A program made the position numbers and the translations under genes. From assembly GCA_964531675.1 (NCBI GenBank), contig CAZHFW010000015.1:22687-86686 (forward strand): a DNA stretch of 64,000 bases, given 5' to 3'. Positions 25,122 to 33,408 of this stretch are shown piece by piece. The stretch is from CAZHFW01 sp964531675 (GTDB taxonomy: Bacteria; Planctomycetota; Phycisphaerae; Phycisphaerales; UBA1924). The notes below the pieces were generated by a model. It was not told the origin of the DNA. It ran no database searches and saw nothing but the letters and a program-made list of their open reading frames with translations. Every line of letters begins with the position of its first letter. Within the stretch, counting starts at the first letter, position 1.

Positions 25122-25448
25122 ATGCGATCCAAGGCTGTCACACTCGGGATTGCGATTGGCGTGTCGCTCGGCATCGGTGCGGCAGGTGTCGCGGCGATGA
25201 TGGGTGCGGATCGTGACCTGACGGCTTTCCTGTTGGCAGCGGCGGTCGTCCTGCCCGCGGTGGTGATTTCGGGATGGTCATTGGTGGCGCACGCCTTGAC
25301 GCTGTCCTTCACGCGTGCCAAGGTGTCGGACGAAGAAGCGGCCAAGCAGGTGCGGCGGGCGTTGCGGTTTCTGCTGGTCGGGGGCTTTGGCGTCGCGGTG
25401 CTCTTGGTGGTGGGAGCGATGACGGTCTGGGCGGATGCGCCCGGATAG
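25122..25448 (+). CDS. Small three-helix membrane protein
   Basis: 108 residues from the ATG at 25122; an upstream TTG at 25101 would add seven basic residues. Three hydrophobic helices are visible: VTLGIAIGVSLGIGAAGVAA, LTAFLLAAAVVLPAVVISG and FLLVGGFGVAVLLVVGAMTV. A polar stretch with LSFTRAKVSDEEAAKQVRRA separates the second and third. No family was recognised. The gene stands alone, with a half REP element 63 bp after its stop. Confidence 0.55.
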   Translation: MRSKAVTLGIAIGVSLGIGAAGVAAMMGADRDLTAFLLAAAVVLPAVVISGWSLVAHALTLSFTRAKVSDEEAAKQVRRALRFLLVGGFGVAVLLVVGAMTVWADAPG

Positions 25449-25510
25449 TGCGAGGGGAGGCGTTGCGGGACGCGGGGAGGATGACGTGATCCGCGTCGGT
25501 GTGCGCGTAC

Positions 25511-25537
25511 GCCGTCAGCTTGCGCTGCTCGGCTCTG
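25511..25537. repeat. Half REP element of family II
   Basis: A single copy of the family II end (GCTTGCGCTGCTCGGCTCTG), nearly identical to the right end of copy A at 23758-23846. No partner end in inverted orientation is visible nearby. Confidence 0.7.
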
Positions 25538-25694
25538 TCGGGATGATCCTTGGGCTCCGCGCGGCAGTCGGGCGGCTCTCGCAACGACGGCCGATGCCCA
25601 TGCCGGCTGCAATGGAACAGGATCGGCGGGCTGGCCGGTCGCGATCTGGACTGAAGCTCGAAGTGTGCGATGGGAGTCGGGTAGCGAGCGGCGA

Positions 25695-26036
25695 CTATTC
25701 CTCGTCGTCTTCGCGCGGGCCGGCCTGGATCTTGGCGAGCACGTCGGCGTTCTTGCCGTCGAGGCTTTCGCGCATCAGGCGGCCGACCTTGAACTTGACG
25801 GTGCGCTTGGCGGGCACTTCGACGCGTTCGAGGGTCTTGGGGTTCTGGGCGACGCGGGGGGCGCGCTGCTTGATCTCAAAGACGCCAAAGTCGCGGAACT
25901 CGAGGCGGTTGCCGCGCTGCAGCTCGACGATGACCAGATCCAGGAACTCCTGGACGGCCTTCTTGACGATGACGCGCTTGAGCTTGGTGCGCTCGGAGAT
26001 GCGGTCGATGAGGTCTTTTTTGGTGATCGTGGCCAT
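25695..26036 (-). CDS. HU/IHF-family DNA-binding protein
   Basis: 113 residues from the ATG at 26034-26036, where MATITKKDLIDRISERTKLK begins exactly like HU. Landmarks are VQEFLDLVIVELQRGNRLEF, the FRDFGVFEI turn, then RAPRVAQNPKTLERVEVPAK leading to VKFKVGRLMRESL. The DNA-binding beta-arm normally carries RxxRxGRNPxTG; here Gly-Arg-Asn is replaced by VAQNPKTLE, a variant seen in some HU relatives. The acidic tail (PREDDEE) extends beyond the usual 90 residues. It acts as a nucleoid architectural dimer. Confidence 0.92.
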   Translation of the reverse strand: MATITKKDLIDRISERTKLKRVIVKKAVQEFLDLVIVELQRGNRLEFRDFGVFEIKQRAPRVAQNPKTLERVEVPAKRTVKFKVGRLMRESLDGKNADVLAKIQAGPREDDEE

Positions 26037-26318
26037 GCGTTGCCCCGAAGGCCCGTCGTCACAGGATCGCCGATGTTTCCCAGAGCCGGGGCTTGGCAGG
26101 GACGTTGGAAACGCCCTGTTGTTTACCTCGGCCAGCGGGAAGGACTCCTCCACGAACTCCGAATCGGCGTGCGTTTGGCGAGGGAGAACCCCGCCAGCCG
26201 CAGGGGTGAGTATCCGCGTTCCGACGCTCCGGGTCAACGCGCCAAGTCCAGTCAGGGGCGGGATTTCTGATTCCACCGGGGATCAAGAAAACCGCACTGG
26301 CGGGTTGACAAAGGGAGG

Positions 26319-27173
26319 TTAGAAGCGCAGCTCGACCCCGCCGTAGAGGCCGGCGACCCCGCCGTCCCACTCAAACTCGCCGGCGCCGCTGCCGTCGGAG
26401 AGGTCAATGAACATATTGCGGTAGCCAATCTGCACGCCGAGCCAGTTCACGGGGCGGTAGGCAAAGCCCACGATGATGTCCCAGGAGAAGGTCTGCGTGT
26501 CCCCACCCGGGAGATAGCCGAAGGTGGTCTCCAGGTCGATGGTGAAGTGCTCGGTGAGGGTGGCTTCGGCCTTGAGGCCCAGGACGGGCTCGATGAAGAA
26601 GTTGTCGTAGGAGTCGGTGTTGGCGCCGACCTTCTCGAAGGAGAAGTCGACGTCGTACATGCGGGCGCCGCCGACCAGATCGAGGCCGAAGAGCAGGTCG
26701 GCGTCGTTGTTCACGCGGTGTTCCTTCACCAGGGCGTAGGCCGCGGTGATCTGGCCGGTGAAGAAGTCGAGCTTGGAGTCGAGCACGTCGCCCGAGACGA
26801 AGGTGATGTCGCCGAGCTGGCCCGACTGTTCCATCGTGGACTTGCGGGAATCCTCGGAGTAATACGAGGCGGAGAGGGAGAAGCGCCAGCGGTCGCTGGT
26901 GCGAAGGTGGAACTCGCCGGCGGGGCTGACGCGGGGCGAATCCATGTTGAGATCGCCGAGCTCGACCTTGTTGCCCTTGACGGTGTCGGAGGGCATGCGG
27001 ACCTTGCCCGCGGGGGCGACGTACCAGACCGAGGGCTCGAACTGGATGGTCCAGGAGGGCGCCACGGGCTTGAGGTCGGGGGCCGCCTCGGCCGCGGGGG
27101 GCTGGCTTTGCGCCAAGGCGGTGCTGGCCAGGCCGGCGGCGAGGATCAGGACGAGCGGGCAGCGGGTGTTCAC
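26319..27173 (-). CDS. Outer-membrane beta-barrel-like protein
   Basis: 284 residues with a signal peptide (about 1-21, ending LASTALAQ). After a Pro/Ala linker the protein alternates amphipathic strands with aromatic girdles: WTIQFEPSVWYVAP, RWRFSLSASYYSED, LDFFTGQITAAYALV, FSWDIIVGFAYRPVNW and GLYGGVELRF. The last residue is Phe preceded by alternating residues, the outer-membrane insertion signature for BAM. The size suggests an 8- to 12-strand barrel. No specific function can be given. Confidence 0.75.
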   Translation of the reverse strand: MNTRCPLVLILAAGLASTALAQSQPPAAEAAPDLKPVAPSWTIQFEPSVWYVAPAGKVRMPSDTVKGNKVELGDLNMDSPRVSPAGEFHLRTSDRWRFSLSASYYSEDSRKSTMEQSGQLGDITFVSGDVLDSKLDFFTGQITAAYALVKEHRVNNDADLLFGLDLVGGARMYDVDFSFEKVGANTDSYDNFFIEPVLGLKAEATLTEHFTIDLETTFGYLPGGDTQTFSWDIIVGFAYRPVNWLGVQIGYRNMFIDLSDGSGAGEFEWDGGVAGLYGGVELRF

Positions 27174-27269
27174 AGCGGGACCTCACTCATTTGGGACAGG
27201 GAACCAGAGCGTAGCGTGCAGCGTCCGGGGCGGCGCGCCGGGCGGGCTCGGCGTGCGAACGATATCGGC

Positions 27270-27737
27270 ATGGATGCAAAGGGGCCAAATCCCGACGACG
27301 CGCCGGAATCGATGGCCGGGCGGATCAGGCTGGCGCCGGGCGTGGTGGTGCCCGAAGGAGTGCTGCGCTTCAGCTTCACGACCAGCTCGGGCCCGGGCGG
27401 TCAGAACGTGAACAAGCGCGCGACGTGCGCGGAGCTGCGGGTGCAGCTCATGGACATCCCGATCCATCCGCAGGCGCGGGAGAGGCTGGCGAGGCTCGCG
27501 AGCCACCGCGTGACGGAGGCGGGCGAGCTCATCATCGAGTCGGATGTGCACCGCTCCCAGGGGCGCAACCGCGACGAGTGCGTCCAGAGGCTCTGCGATC
27601 TGGTGAAGCAGGCGATCGTGAAGCCCAAGGTGCGCAAGGCGACCAAGCCCTCGGCGGGCTCCAAGCGGCGTCGCTTGGACGACAAGAAGAGGCGGGGCGA
27701 CGTCAAGCGCGGGCGGGGCTCGCGGGGCGAGGATTGA
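27270..27737 (+). CDS. arfB: ArfB/YaeJ-type peptidyl-tRNA hydrolase
   Basis: 155 residues from the ATG at 27270. It rescues stalled ribosomes by releasing nascent chains. The domain holds the release-factor signature SGPGGQNVNK with the catalytic GGQ at residues 43-45, and a Lys/Arg-rich C-terminal tail that in this family enters the empty mRNA channel. The frame is open far upstream, but only from this ATG does the protein look like the family. The tsaB gene starts one base after its stop, so the two are probably cotranscribed. Confidence 0.92.
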   Translation: MDAKGPNPDDAPESMAGRIRLAPGVVVPEGVLRFSFTTSSGPGGQNVNKRATCAELRVQLMDIPIHPQARERLARLASHRVTEAGELIIESDVHRSQGRNRDECVQRLCDLVKQAIVKPKVRKATKPSAGSKRRRLDDKKRRGDVKRGRGSRGED

Positions 27738-27738
27738 C

Positions 27739-28512
27739 GTGCTGACCCTCGCGATCGAGATCAGCAATCCCTCCTCGTGGAAGGCGGGTTGCGCGTGGAG
27801 TCCGGGCGTGGCGCTCGGACGCGTGCACCGGCGTCGGATGCCCGACGTGCCCGCGGGGCAACCAACAGGACAGCCTTCGGAGTTGGGGGGCCAGACAGAA
27901 CTGGTCACGCCCGAGGTGCACATCGAACTGCTCGGCGTGGAGCCGATCGACGCGTCGCGCCGGCATGATGATGAAGTGATGCCCGCGATTGAGCGCATCT
28001 GCGCCGAGGCGGGTGTTCGGCCGGCGCAGCTCGAACGTGTCGCGGTGTCGTGCGGGCCAGGCGGGTTCACGGGGCTCCGCATCGCGGTCACGACCGCGAA
28101 GTTCATCGCGGAGGGAAGTGGGGCGGCGTGCGTGGGTGTGCCCTCGTCGCTGGTGGTCGCCCGGCGCGTGGTTGCTCCGGGTCTGGTCGCAATCGCTCTG
28201 GCGTCCAAGGGCGACGCGGCGTATGTGACGGTGTATGAGGATGGGCGCGTGGTGCGCGAGGGTGAGACGATGGCTGTGGCGGGTCTTGAAGCCACCGGAG
28301 CGAGCACGCTGGTGGGGGATGGGTTCCTGCCCGAGGGGATGCGGGCGTGGGCGGAGCGTGCGGGCGTGCGGGTGGTGGCGCCTGTGTTTGATCCGGTGGC
28401 GTGCCTGGAGGCGAGCGCGCTGGTGGAGCCTGTGGAAGCAGCAAGGCTGACGCCGATCTACGCGCGCGAGCCCGAAGCGGTCACCAAGTGGCGGCAGTTG
28501 CACCCGCGGTAA
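27739..28512 (+). CDS. tsaB: tRNA threonylcarbamoyladenosine biosynthesis protein TsaB
   Basis: 257 residues with a GTG start one base after the arfB stop. TsaB is the inactive-kinase-fold partner that stabilises TsaD in t6A modification of tRNAs reading ANN codons. The conserved SCGPGGFTGLRIAVTTAKFIAE is present. The N-terminal region is unusual: an extra stretch of roughly 50 residues (about residues 25-75, Pro/Gly/Gln-rich) separates the first strand from the HDDEVMPAIERI helix. No other t6A gene lies in the window. Confidence 0.88.
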   Translation: MLTLAIEISNPSSWKAGCAWSPGVALGRVHRRRMPDVPAGQPTGQPSELGGQTELVTPEVHIELLGVEPIDASRRHDDEVMPAIERICAEAGVRPAQLERVAVSCGPGGFTGLRIAVTTAKFIAEGSGAACVGVPSSLVVARRVVAPGLVAIALASKGDAAYVTVYEDGRVVREGETMAVAGLEATGASTLVGDGFLPEGMRAWAERAGVRVVAPVFDPVACLEASALVEPVEAARLTPIYAREPEAVTKWRQLHPR

Positions 28513-28531
28513 AGAGAAGGAAGAGGACGGG

Positions 28532-28622
28532 CAGAGCCGGGTCGCGCCAGCGACCGGGTTGGTGTTGATGCGCGCGGGGGATTCGAGGGACGGATGCCGG
28601 TCGCTTGCGCGATTCGGCTCTG
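28532..28622. repeat. REPIN-like element, family II, copy C
   Basis: 91 bp with inverted ends of about 26 bp, each beginning CAGAGCCG. Each end has a GTCGC/GCGAC stem. The interior shares GTTGATGCGCGCGG-like sequence with the element at 63124-63204. It lies in the 347-bp gap between tsaB and the HTH-receiver gene; the remaining part of that gap shows no gene. Confidence 0.85.
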
Positions 28623-28859
28623 ATGAAAGGATGGATAACGCCGCGTGGGACGCCCGGTTTGCGGGGCGTTGAAGGTTGCAGAGGTGTTCCAGGCGGAAGG
28701 AACCGGCAGCGGGGGGCCAACGCATGTGAAGTTGGCGAATCTGGGGGTCGATAGACGGCTGTGCGGCCCGGGAAGGATGGGCAACTGTTGCTTATCCGGA
28801 CGCGGGCCCCGGTCGCTGTCGTCATGGCGTCGACGGCGAGTTGGGTGAGGGGACTCCCG

Positions 28860-29528
28860 ATGAGCCGTCACGAACAGAACTCCGCGGGCGATCAGCACGA
28901 GCAGGGCGAGGGCGTGGAGCTCTCAGGCCCGCAGAACTGGGCGGAGAAGAAGATCTTCACGACGGGCGAAGCGGCCCAGGTGTGCAAGGTCTCGCAGCAG
29001 ACGATCATCCGGTGCTTCGATTCGGGGAGGCTGACGGGCTTCCGCGTGCCCGGCTCCAAGTTCCGGCGCATCCCGAGGGACGAGCTCATCCGCTTCATGC
29101 GGGCCAACAACATCCCGCTCGACTCCATCGAGGGCGGCAAGAAGCGGATCCTGGTCGTCGACGACGATCCGAACATCATCGAACTCTTCAACGACCTGTT
29201 CGCCCGGGACCAGCGCTTCGACGTGCGCACCGCCCAGACCGGGTACGACGCGGGCCTGCTCACCGAGAGCTTCAAGCCTCAGCTGGTCCTGCTTGACTAC
29301 ATGCTCCCCGACATCAACGGGAACATCGTGTGCCAGCGGATCCGGGCCAAGCCCGAGCTGCGCGACACCAAGATCGTGTGCGTGTCGGGCGTGGTGAATC
29401 AGCCCGAGATCGAACAGCTCATGGCGGCGGGCGCCAACGACTTCATCCAGAAGCCCTTCGACGTGGATCTGCTCATGCGGCGGGTGTGCCAGCACCTGGA
29501 GCTCGAGCAGGCCCCGGCGGGCCGGTAA
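28860..29528 (+). CDS. HTH-receiver response regulator (excisionase-type HTH first)
   Basis: 222 residues from the ATG at 28860 (GGGGAC upstream). A MerR/excisionase-type winged HTH occupies about residues 30-85: IFTTGEAAQVCKVSQQTIIR, then GRLTGFRVPGSKFRRI and DELIRFMRANNIPLD. A CheY-type receiver follows (about 95-215) with the acidic pair in VVDDD, the phosphoacceptor D146 in LLDYMLP, the Ser switch in VSG, and the KPF Lys. The order HTH then receiver is the reverse of most DNA-binding response regulators. It is followed 13 bp later by an HDOD-kinase gene, which is a plausible phosphodonor. DNA targets unknown. Confidence 0.88.
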   Translation: MSRHEQNSAGDQHEQGEGVELSGPQNWAEKKIFTTGEAAQVCKVSQQTIIRCFDSGRLTGFRVPGSKFRRIPRDELIRFMRANNIPLDSIEGGKKRILVVDDDPNIIELFNDLFARDQRFDVRTAQTGYDAGLLTESFKPQLVLLDYMLPDINGNIVCQRIRAKPELRDTKIVCVSGVVNQPEIEQLMAAGANDFIQKPFDVDLLMRRVCQHLELEQAPAGR

Positions 29529-29541
29529 GAGAGAGGGGCGC

Positions 29542-31884
29542 ATGGCGCACGAGACCCAACAGGCGGCGGACCTCGCGCGGGCCAAGCAGGTCGAGCAGAT
29601 TCTCGAGCAGGTCGAGACGCTCCCCACGCTTTCCCCGATCGCGACGCGCCTGTTGAACATCAGCGCCGACGATCGCGCGGACCTCAAGGAGATCATCAGG
29701 CTCATCGAATCGGACCCGGCGCTCTCGGTGCGCATCCTCGGGCTCTGCAAGCGGGCCGACAAGGGGCTGGGCGATCGCGTCAAGACGGTTCAGCACGCGG
29801 TGGTGATGCTCGGCCTAGAAGCGGTGCGCTCCGCGGTGCTCGCGGTGAGCGTCTTTGAGGTGATGAACAACAAGGCCTCCGACCTGGACAAGACGGTGTC
29901 GGGGCAGATCGCGTCGGGCCTGGGCGTGTTCGATCGCGTGGGCTTCTGGAAGCACGCGCTGGCGGTGGCCTGCGCCAGCGAACTGATCGCGCGGGCGCAT
30001 CCCAAGTACGGCTGCCGGGGCGAGGAAGTCTTCTCCGCGGGGCTGCTGCACGACCTTGGAAAGCTGAGCCTCGAGCTCGTGCTGCCTCAGAGCTACGCGC
30101 GCTTGCTCTCGATCGCGGAACGCAAGCGCGTGGACACCTCGGGCGTGGAGCGCGCGGTGCTCGGGCTTGACCACTACACCGCGGGCAAGCGGGTCGCGGA
30201 GCACTGGGGGCTGCCCGATCACCTGCAGGACGTGATCTGGCTTCATGGTCACGGGTACAAGTCGCTCCCGAACATTCCGCACCGGCCGATGGTCGCGGTG
30301 GTGACGGTCGCCAAGGCGGTTTGCCGTCAGCTTCACCTGGGCTGGTCGGGCGATTGGGGCCGCGTGCCCGAGATCGCCAGGCTCTGCGCCGAGGCGGGGC
30401 TGGATCTGCACAAGGTGGAAGGGATCACCGAGCAGCTGCACAAAGAGCTTGCGGACCGGTGCAAGGCGATCGGCATCGACGACAGCACGGACCAGCAGCT
30501 TCTGCTCGAGTCGATCTCGAACGCGAATCATCAGCTCAACCGGCTCAACGAGGTGCTCGCGGAGCGCTCGGCGGTGGGCGAGCGGGCGGCCAAGGTGCTC
30601 AGCGCGATCGCGCAGCTTCACGCCAAGGGCGGTCCCAGCACCCTGAGCGAGGCTTCGCAGGCGATCGTCGGTTCGGCGCACGCGCTCCTGGGCGCGGGGC
30701 GCTATGTCGTGCTCGTGCAGTCGGACGTGGACGAACCCTGGCAGGGCTTTGGTTTCTCCAAGAGCGGCAAGCCTTCGCGGACCGTCGCGGGCGCCGGGCC
30801 CAAGGACGCGGAGGGTCGGGGTGCGTCGCTGGCCCGCTGGGTCGAGCGCGGACCGATCCGCTTGGGCGAGCTGGCGGTTCTGCCCTGGTGCAAGGAACTG
30901 CTCACCGAGGGTGGGCCTTTGGAAGCGATGCGGAGCGTGGTGCTGGTCTCGGGCGATGCGGGAGGCGGCCTGGGCGTGCTCATGCTGCACGATCGCGAGC
31001 TCGAGCGGACCGTGGCGACGCCCGCGCAGCGGGACTCGCTCGTCGGCGCGTGGTCGGCTGCCGCGGCGGGGGCGGCCCGTCAGGAAGCGGCCCGTCGTCT
31101 GACCGAGAGGCTCGCCGAGTCGAGCCGTGCGGTTCTGGAGATGCAGGCGCGCATGTCCGAGAGCGAGGCGATGGCCAAGCTCGGCGAGGTGACCGCGGGC
31201 GCGGCACACGAGATGAACAATCCGCTCACCGTGATCTGCGGCCGGGCCCAGCTCCTGGCGCGCAAGCTCACCGATGAGCGCGATCGTCTGGCGGCCGAAG
31301 CGATCGTGGACGCGGGCGCGGACCTGAAGGACCTGATCACGAGCCTGCACCTGCTGAGCCAGTCGCCCGAGGTGAAGGCCTCGGAGGTCGAGATGTCGAT
31401 CGTGCTGAATCAGGCGGTCGCGGCGGCGCGGGAGCGCCGGCCCGGGACGCCTGTGCCGATCCTCTCGATCGATCCGGCGGTCGCGAAGCTGCGCGTCGAT
31501 GCGGGCATCCTGAGCCGTGCGGTCGCGGAGCTGATCGTGAACTCGATGGAGAGCAAGGTCAAGGCGACGGTGCGGGTGAGCGCCGGCGTTGACGCGACGG
31601 ACAACACGATCCTCATCCGCGTGGTGGACGACGGTCCCGGGCTTTCGCCCAAGGCAGTGCGGCACGCGTTTGATCCGTTCTTCTCGGAGAAGCCCGCGGG
31701 TCGCCAGCGCGGGCTGGGCCTGGCGCGGGCGCGCCGGCTGGTCGAAGCGCTGGCGGGTCAGATCACGCTCGACAACACGCCCGAGGGCGGAGCGTGCGCG
31801 TCGGTGATCCTGCCCCCATGGCGGCAGGTGAGCGCCAAGCCCGCGGCGGGCGGCGTCAAGCCCGGCGCGACCAAGGCGGCCTGA
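29542..31884 (+). CDS. HDOD-domain sensor histidine kinase
   Basis: 780 cytosolic residues with no membrane segment. An N-terminal HDOD domain (about 15-215, LPTLSPIATRLLNISADDRA onwards, with AGLLHDLGKLS) is followed by a helical linker and a GAF-like region. The kinase core then has the H-box AAHEMNNPLTV with His556, an N-box (LIVNSMES), VVDDGPGLS and GLGLARARRLVEALAG. The Pro/Gly/Lys-rich tail is likely disordered. HDOD-kinase fusions suggest response to an intracellular ligand or nucleotide state. Its cognate partner is probably the HTH-receiver encoded just upstream. Signal unknown. Confidence 0.9.
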   Translation: MAHETQQAADLARAKQVEQILEQVETLPTLSPIATRLLNISADDRADLKEIIRLIESDPALSVRILGLCKRADKGLGDRVKTVQHAVVMLGLEAVRSAVLAVSVFEVMNNKASDLDKTVSGQIASGLGVFDRVGFWKHALAVACASELIARAHPKYGCRGEEVFSAGLLHDLGKLSLELVLPQSYARLLSIAERKRVDTSGVERAVLGLDHYTAGKRVAEHWGLPDHLQDVIWLHGHGYKSLPNIPHRPMVAVVTVAKAVCRQLHLGWSGDWGRVPEIARLCAEAGLDLHKVEGITEQLHKELADRCKAIGIDDSTDQQLLLESISNANHQLNRLNEVLAERSAVGERAAKVLSAIAQLHAKGGPSTLSEASQAIVGSAHALLGAGRYVVLVQSDVDEPWQGFGFSKSGKPSRTVAGAGPKDAEGRGASLARWVERGPIRLGELAVLPWCKELLTEGGPLEAMRSVVLVSGDAGGGLGVLMLHDRELERTVATPAQRDSLVGAWSAAAAGAARQEAARRLTERLAESSRAVLEMQARMSESEAMAKLGEVTAGAAHEMNNPLTVICGRAQLLARKLTDERDRLAAEAIVDAGADLKDLITSLHLLSQSPEVKASEVEMSIVLNQAVAAARERRPGTPVPILSIDPAVAKLRVDAGILSRAVAELIVNSMESKVKATVRVSAGVDATDNTILIRVVDDGPGLSPKAVRHAFDPFFSEKPAGRQRGLGLARARRLVEALAGQITLDNTPEGGACASVILPPWRQVSAKPAAGGVKPGATKAA

Positions 31885-31985
31885 TCGGGTCTCGATCGGG
31901 TCGGAACCACGAATGAATCCCAATGCGGACCAAATCGACCCCTGAAAAGGTCCGATGGAACCCGTGTCGTGCGGCATGAGGCCGC

Positions 31986-33122
31986 ATGTGGGGCTTTGCA
32001 CGGATGGCCAAGCGCAAGAACGATCAGAGCGATGGACCGTCGGGAGGGCAGACGCCCGGCGCGACGCAGCGCGTCCTGGTGGCGGCTGGCGGACGCGTGG
32101 CGCGCGAGATGCTCGCGGCGCGGCTCGAGTCCATGTCGGTCACTTTCGTGACCGCGACGACCGGCGCCGATGCTCTGGCCCTGCTCGAGCAGGATCCTGT
32201 CGATGTCGTGTTGATCCACGCTTCGGTGCAGGACTCCGACCCTTTTGAGCTTGCCTCCAGGCTGACGCAGGACCATCCCGAGGTCGGGACGGTTGTCCTG
32301 ACCCCCGAGCCCTCGCTCGACGACGCCATGCGGGCGATGCGGGCGGGCGCTTCGGACTTGCTCATCGACGATGCACCGGCCTCGGAGCTGATCGATCGCA
32401 TCCGGGCCGCGGCCGAACGCTGCGCCAAGGTGCGCCAGCGCGAGGCGCGGATCCGCAGGCTCCGGCGCGTCTGCCGGCAGATCAACACGGCCCGTGAGGA
32501 TGTGTCGGCCCAGCTCGGCGCGATGTGCCAGGATCTGGCCAGCGTCTATCAGGAGCTCAACTCCCGCGCCCAGCTCGGCGCGATCGCGGGTGAGTTCAAC
32601 GGCATCATCAGGCAGGAGCTCGACATCGAGAGCCTGCTCCGCACGGCGCTGGAGTTCGTCCTCGCCAAGACCGGCCCGACCAACGCGGCGGTCTTCCTTC
32701 CCGCTTCCAGCGGCGACTTCTCCCTCGGCGCGTACGTGAACTACGACTGCGCCAAGGACACCGCCGAGATCCTGCTCGATCATCTCTCCGCGGCGCTGGC
32801 GCCCAAGTTCGAGAACGAGACCGGCGTCACGGTGCTCTCCGGACGCGAGGAACTCTCGAGGCGTCTGGGTGAATGCGGCGAGTGGATCGGCGATTCAAAC
32901 CTGATCGTGTTCCCCTGCCGACATGAAGGCGAATGCCTGGCGGTGGTGGCGCTGTTCCGCGGCTCGCGTCAGGTGTTCAGCAAGGACATCATCACGATGC
33001 TCGGCACGGTCGCGGATCTGTTCGGCCGTCAGCTCGGACGCGTGATCAAGATCCATCACCGGCATCTGCCCAAGCACCAGTGGGGCGCGGGTGATCCGGA
33101 AGATCTCGACCTGAGCGCGTAA
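31986..33122 (+). CDS. Pseudo-receiver plus GAF-like signalling protein
   Basis: 378 residues. The chosen ATG at 31986 has GAGG four bases upstream; the ATG at 32004 is possible. Residues about 27-140 follow the receiver fold, but the acidic pair is missing (VLVAAGG) and the phosphoacceptor position reads VVLIHASVQD, with His or Ala instead of Asp, so it should not be phosphorylated. A helical linker (RQREARIRRLRRVC) leads to a GAF-like domain (about 190-350). It closes the three-gene signalling cluster and could be a phosphorylation-independent adaptor. Role inferred. Confidence 0.75.
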   Translation: MWGFARMAKRKNDQSDGPSGGQTPGATQRVLVAAGGRVAREMLAARLESMSVTFVTATTGADALALLEQDPVDVVLIHASVQDSDPFELASRLTQDHPEVGTVVLTPEPSLDDAMRAMRAGASDLLIDDAPASELIDRIRAAAERCAKVRQREARIRRLRRVCRQINTAREDVSAQLGAMCQDLASVYQELNSRAQLGAIAGEFNGIIRQELDIESLLRTALEFVLAKTGPTNAAVFLPASSGDFSLGAYVNYDCAKDTAEILLDHLSAALAPKFENETGVTVLSGREELSRRLGECGEWIGDSNLIVFPCRHEGECLAVVALFRGSRQVFSKDIITMLGTVADLFGRQLGRVIKIHHRHLPKHQWGAGDPEDLDLSA

Positions 33123-33408
33123 ATCGGACCCGTGCATACGTCGAATCCACGCTGGGCCTGGATGGTCCGGCGTCATTTATTTCGTGCGCACGTCCCGAAA
33201 CCGGATGCGGAGCGAATCTGGGGGACTATGGACCGGATTCTGGTCGGGTTTCTGGCCGCCAAAACCGGGAGAGATGCTTGATGACAACGCGCGGGTGTGC
33301 GAGACTATCTCTCCCGTACTTCCCTTGGGCCGTTCGGTCCGGTGTTCGGGACGCGGCGGAGTCCGCGAGAGCGTTGTTCCTCATCTGTGGGTGGTGACGG
33401 AGCTTGCG

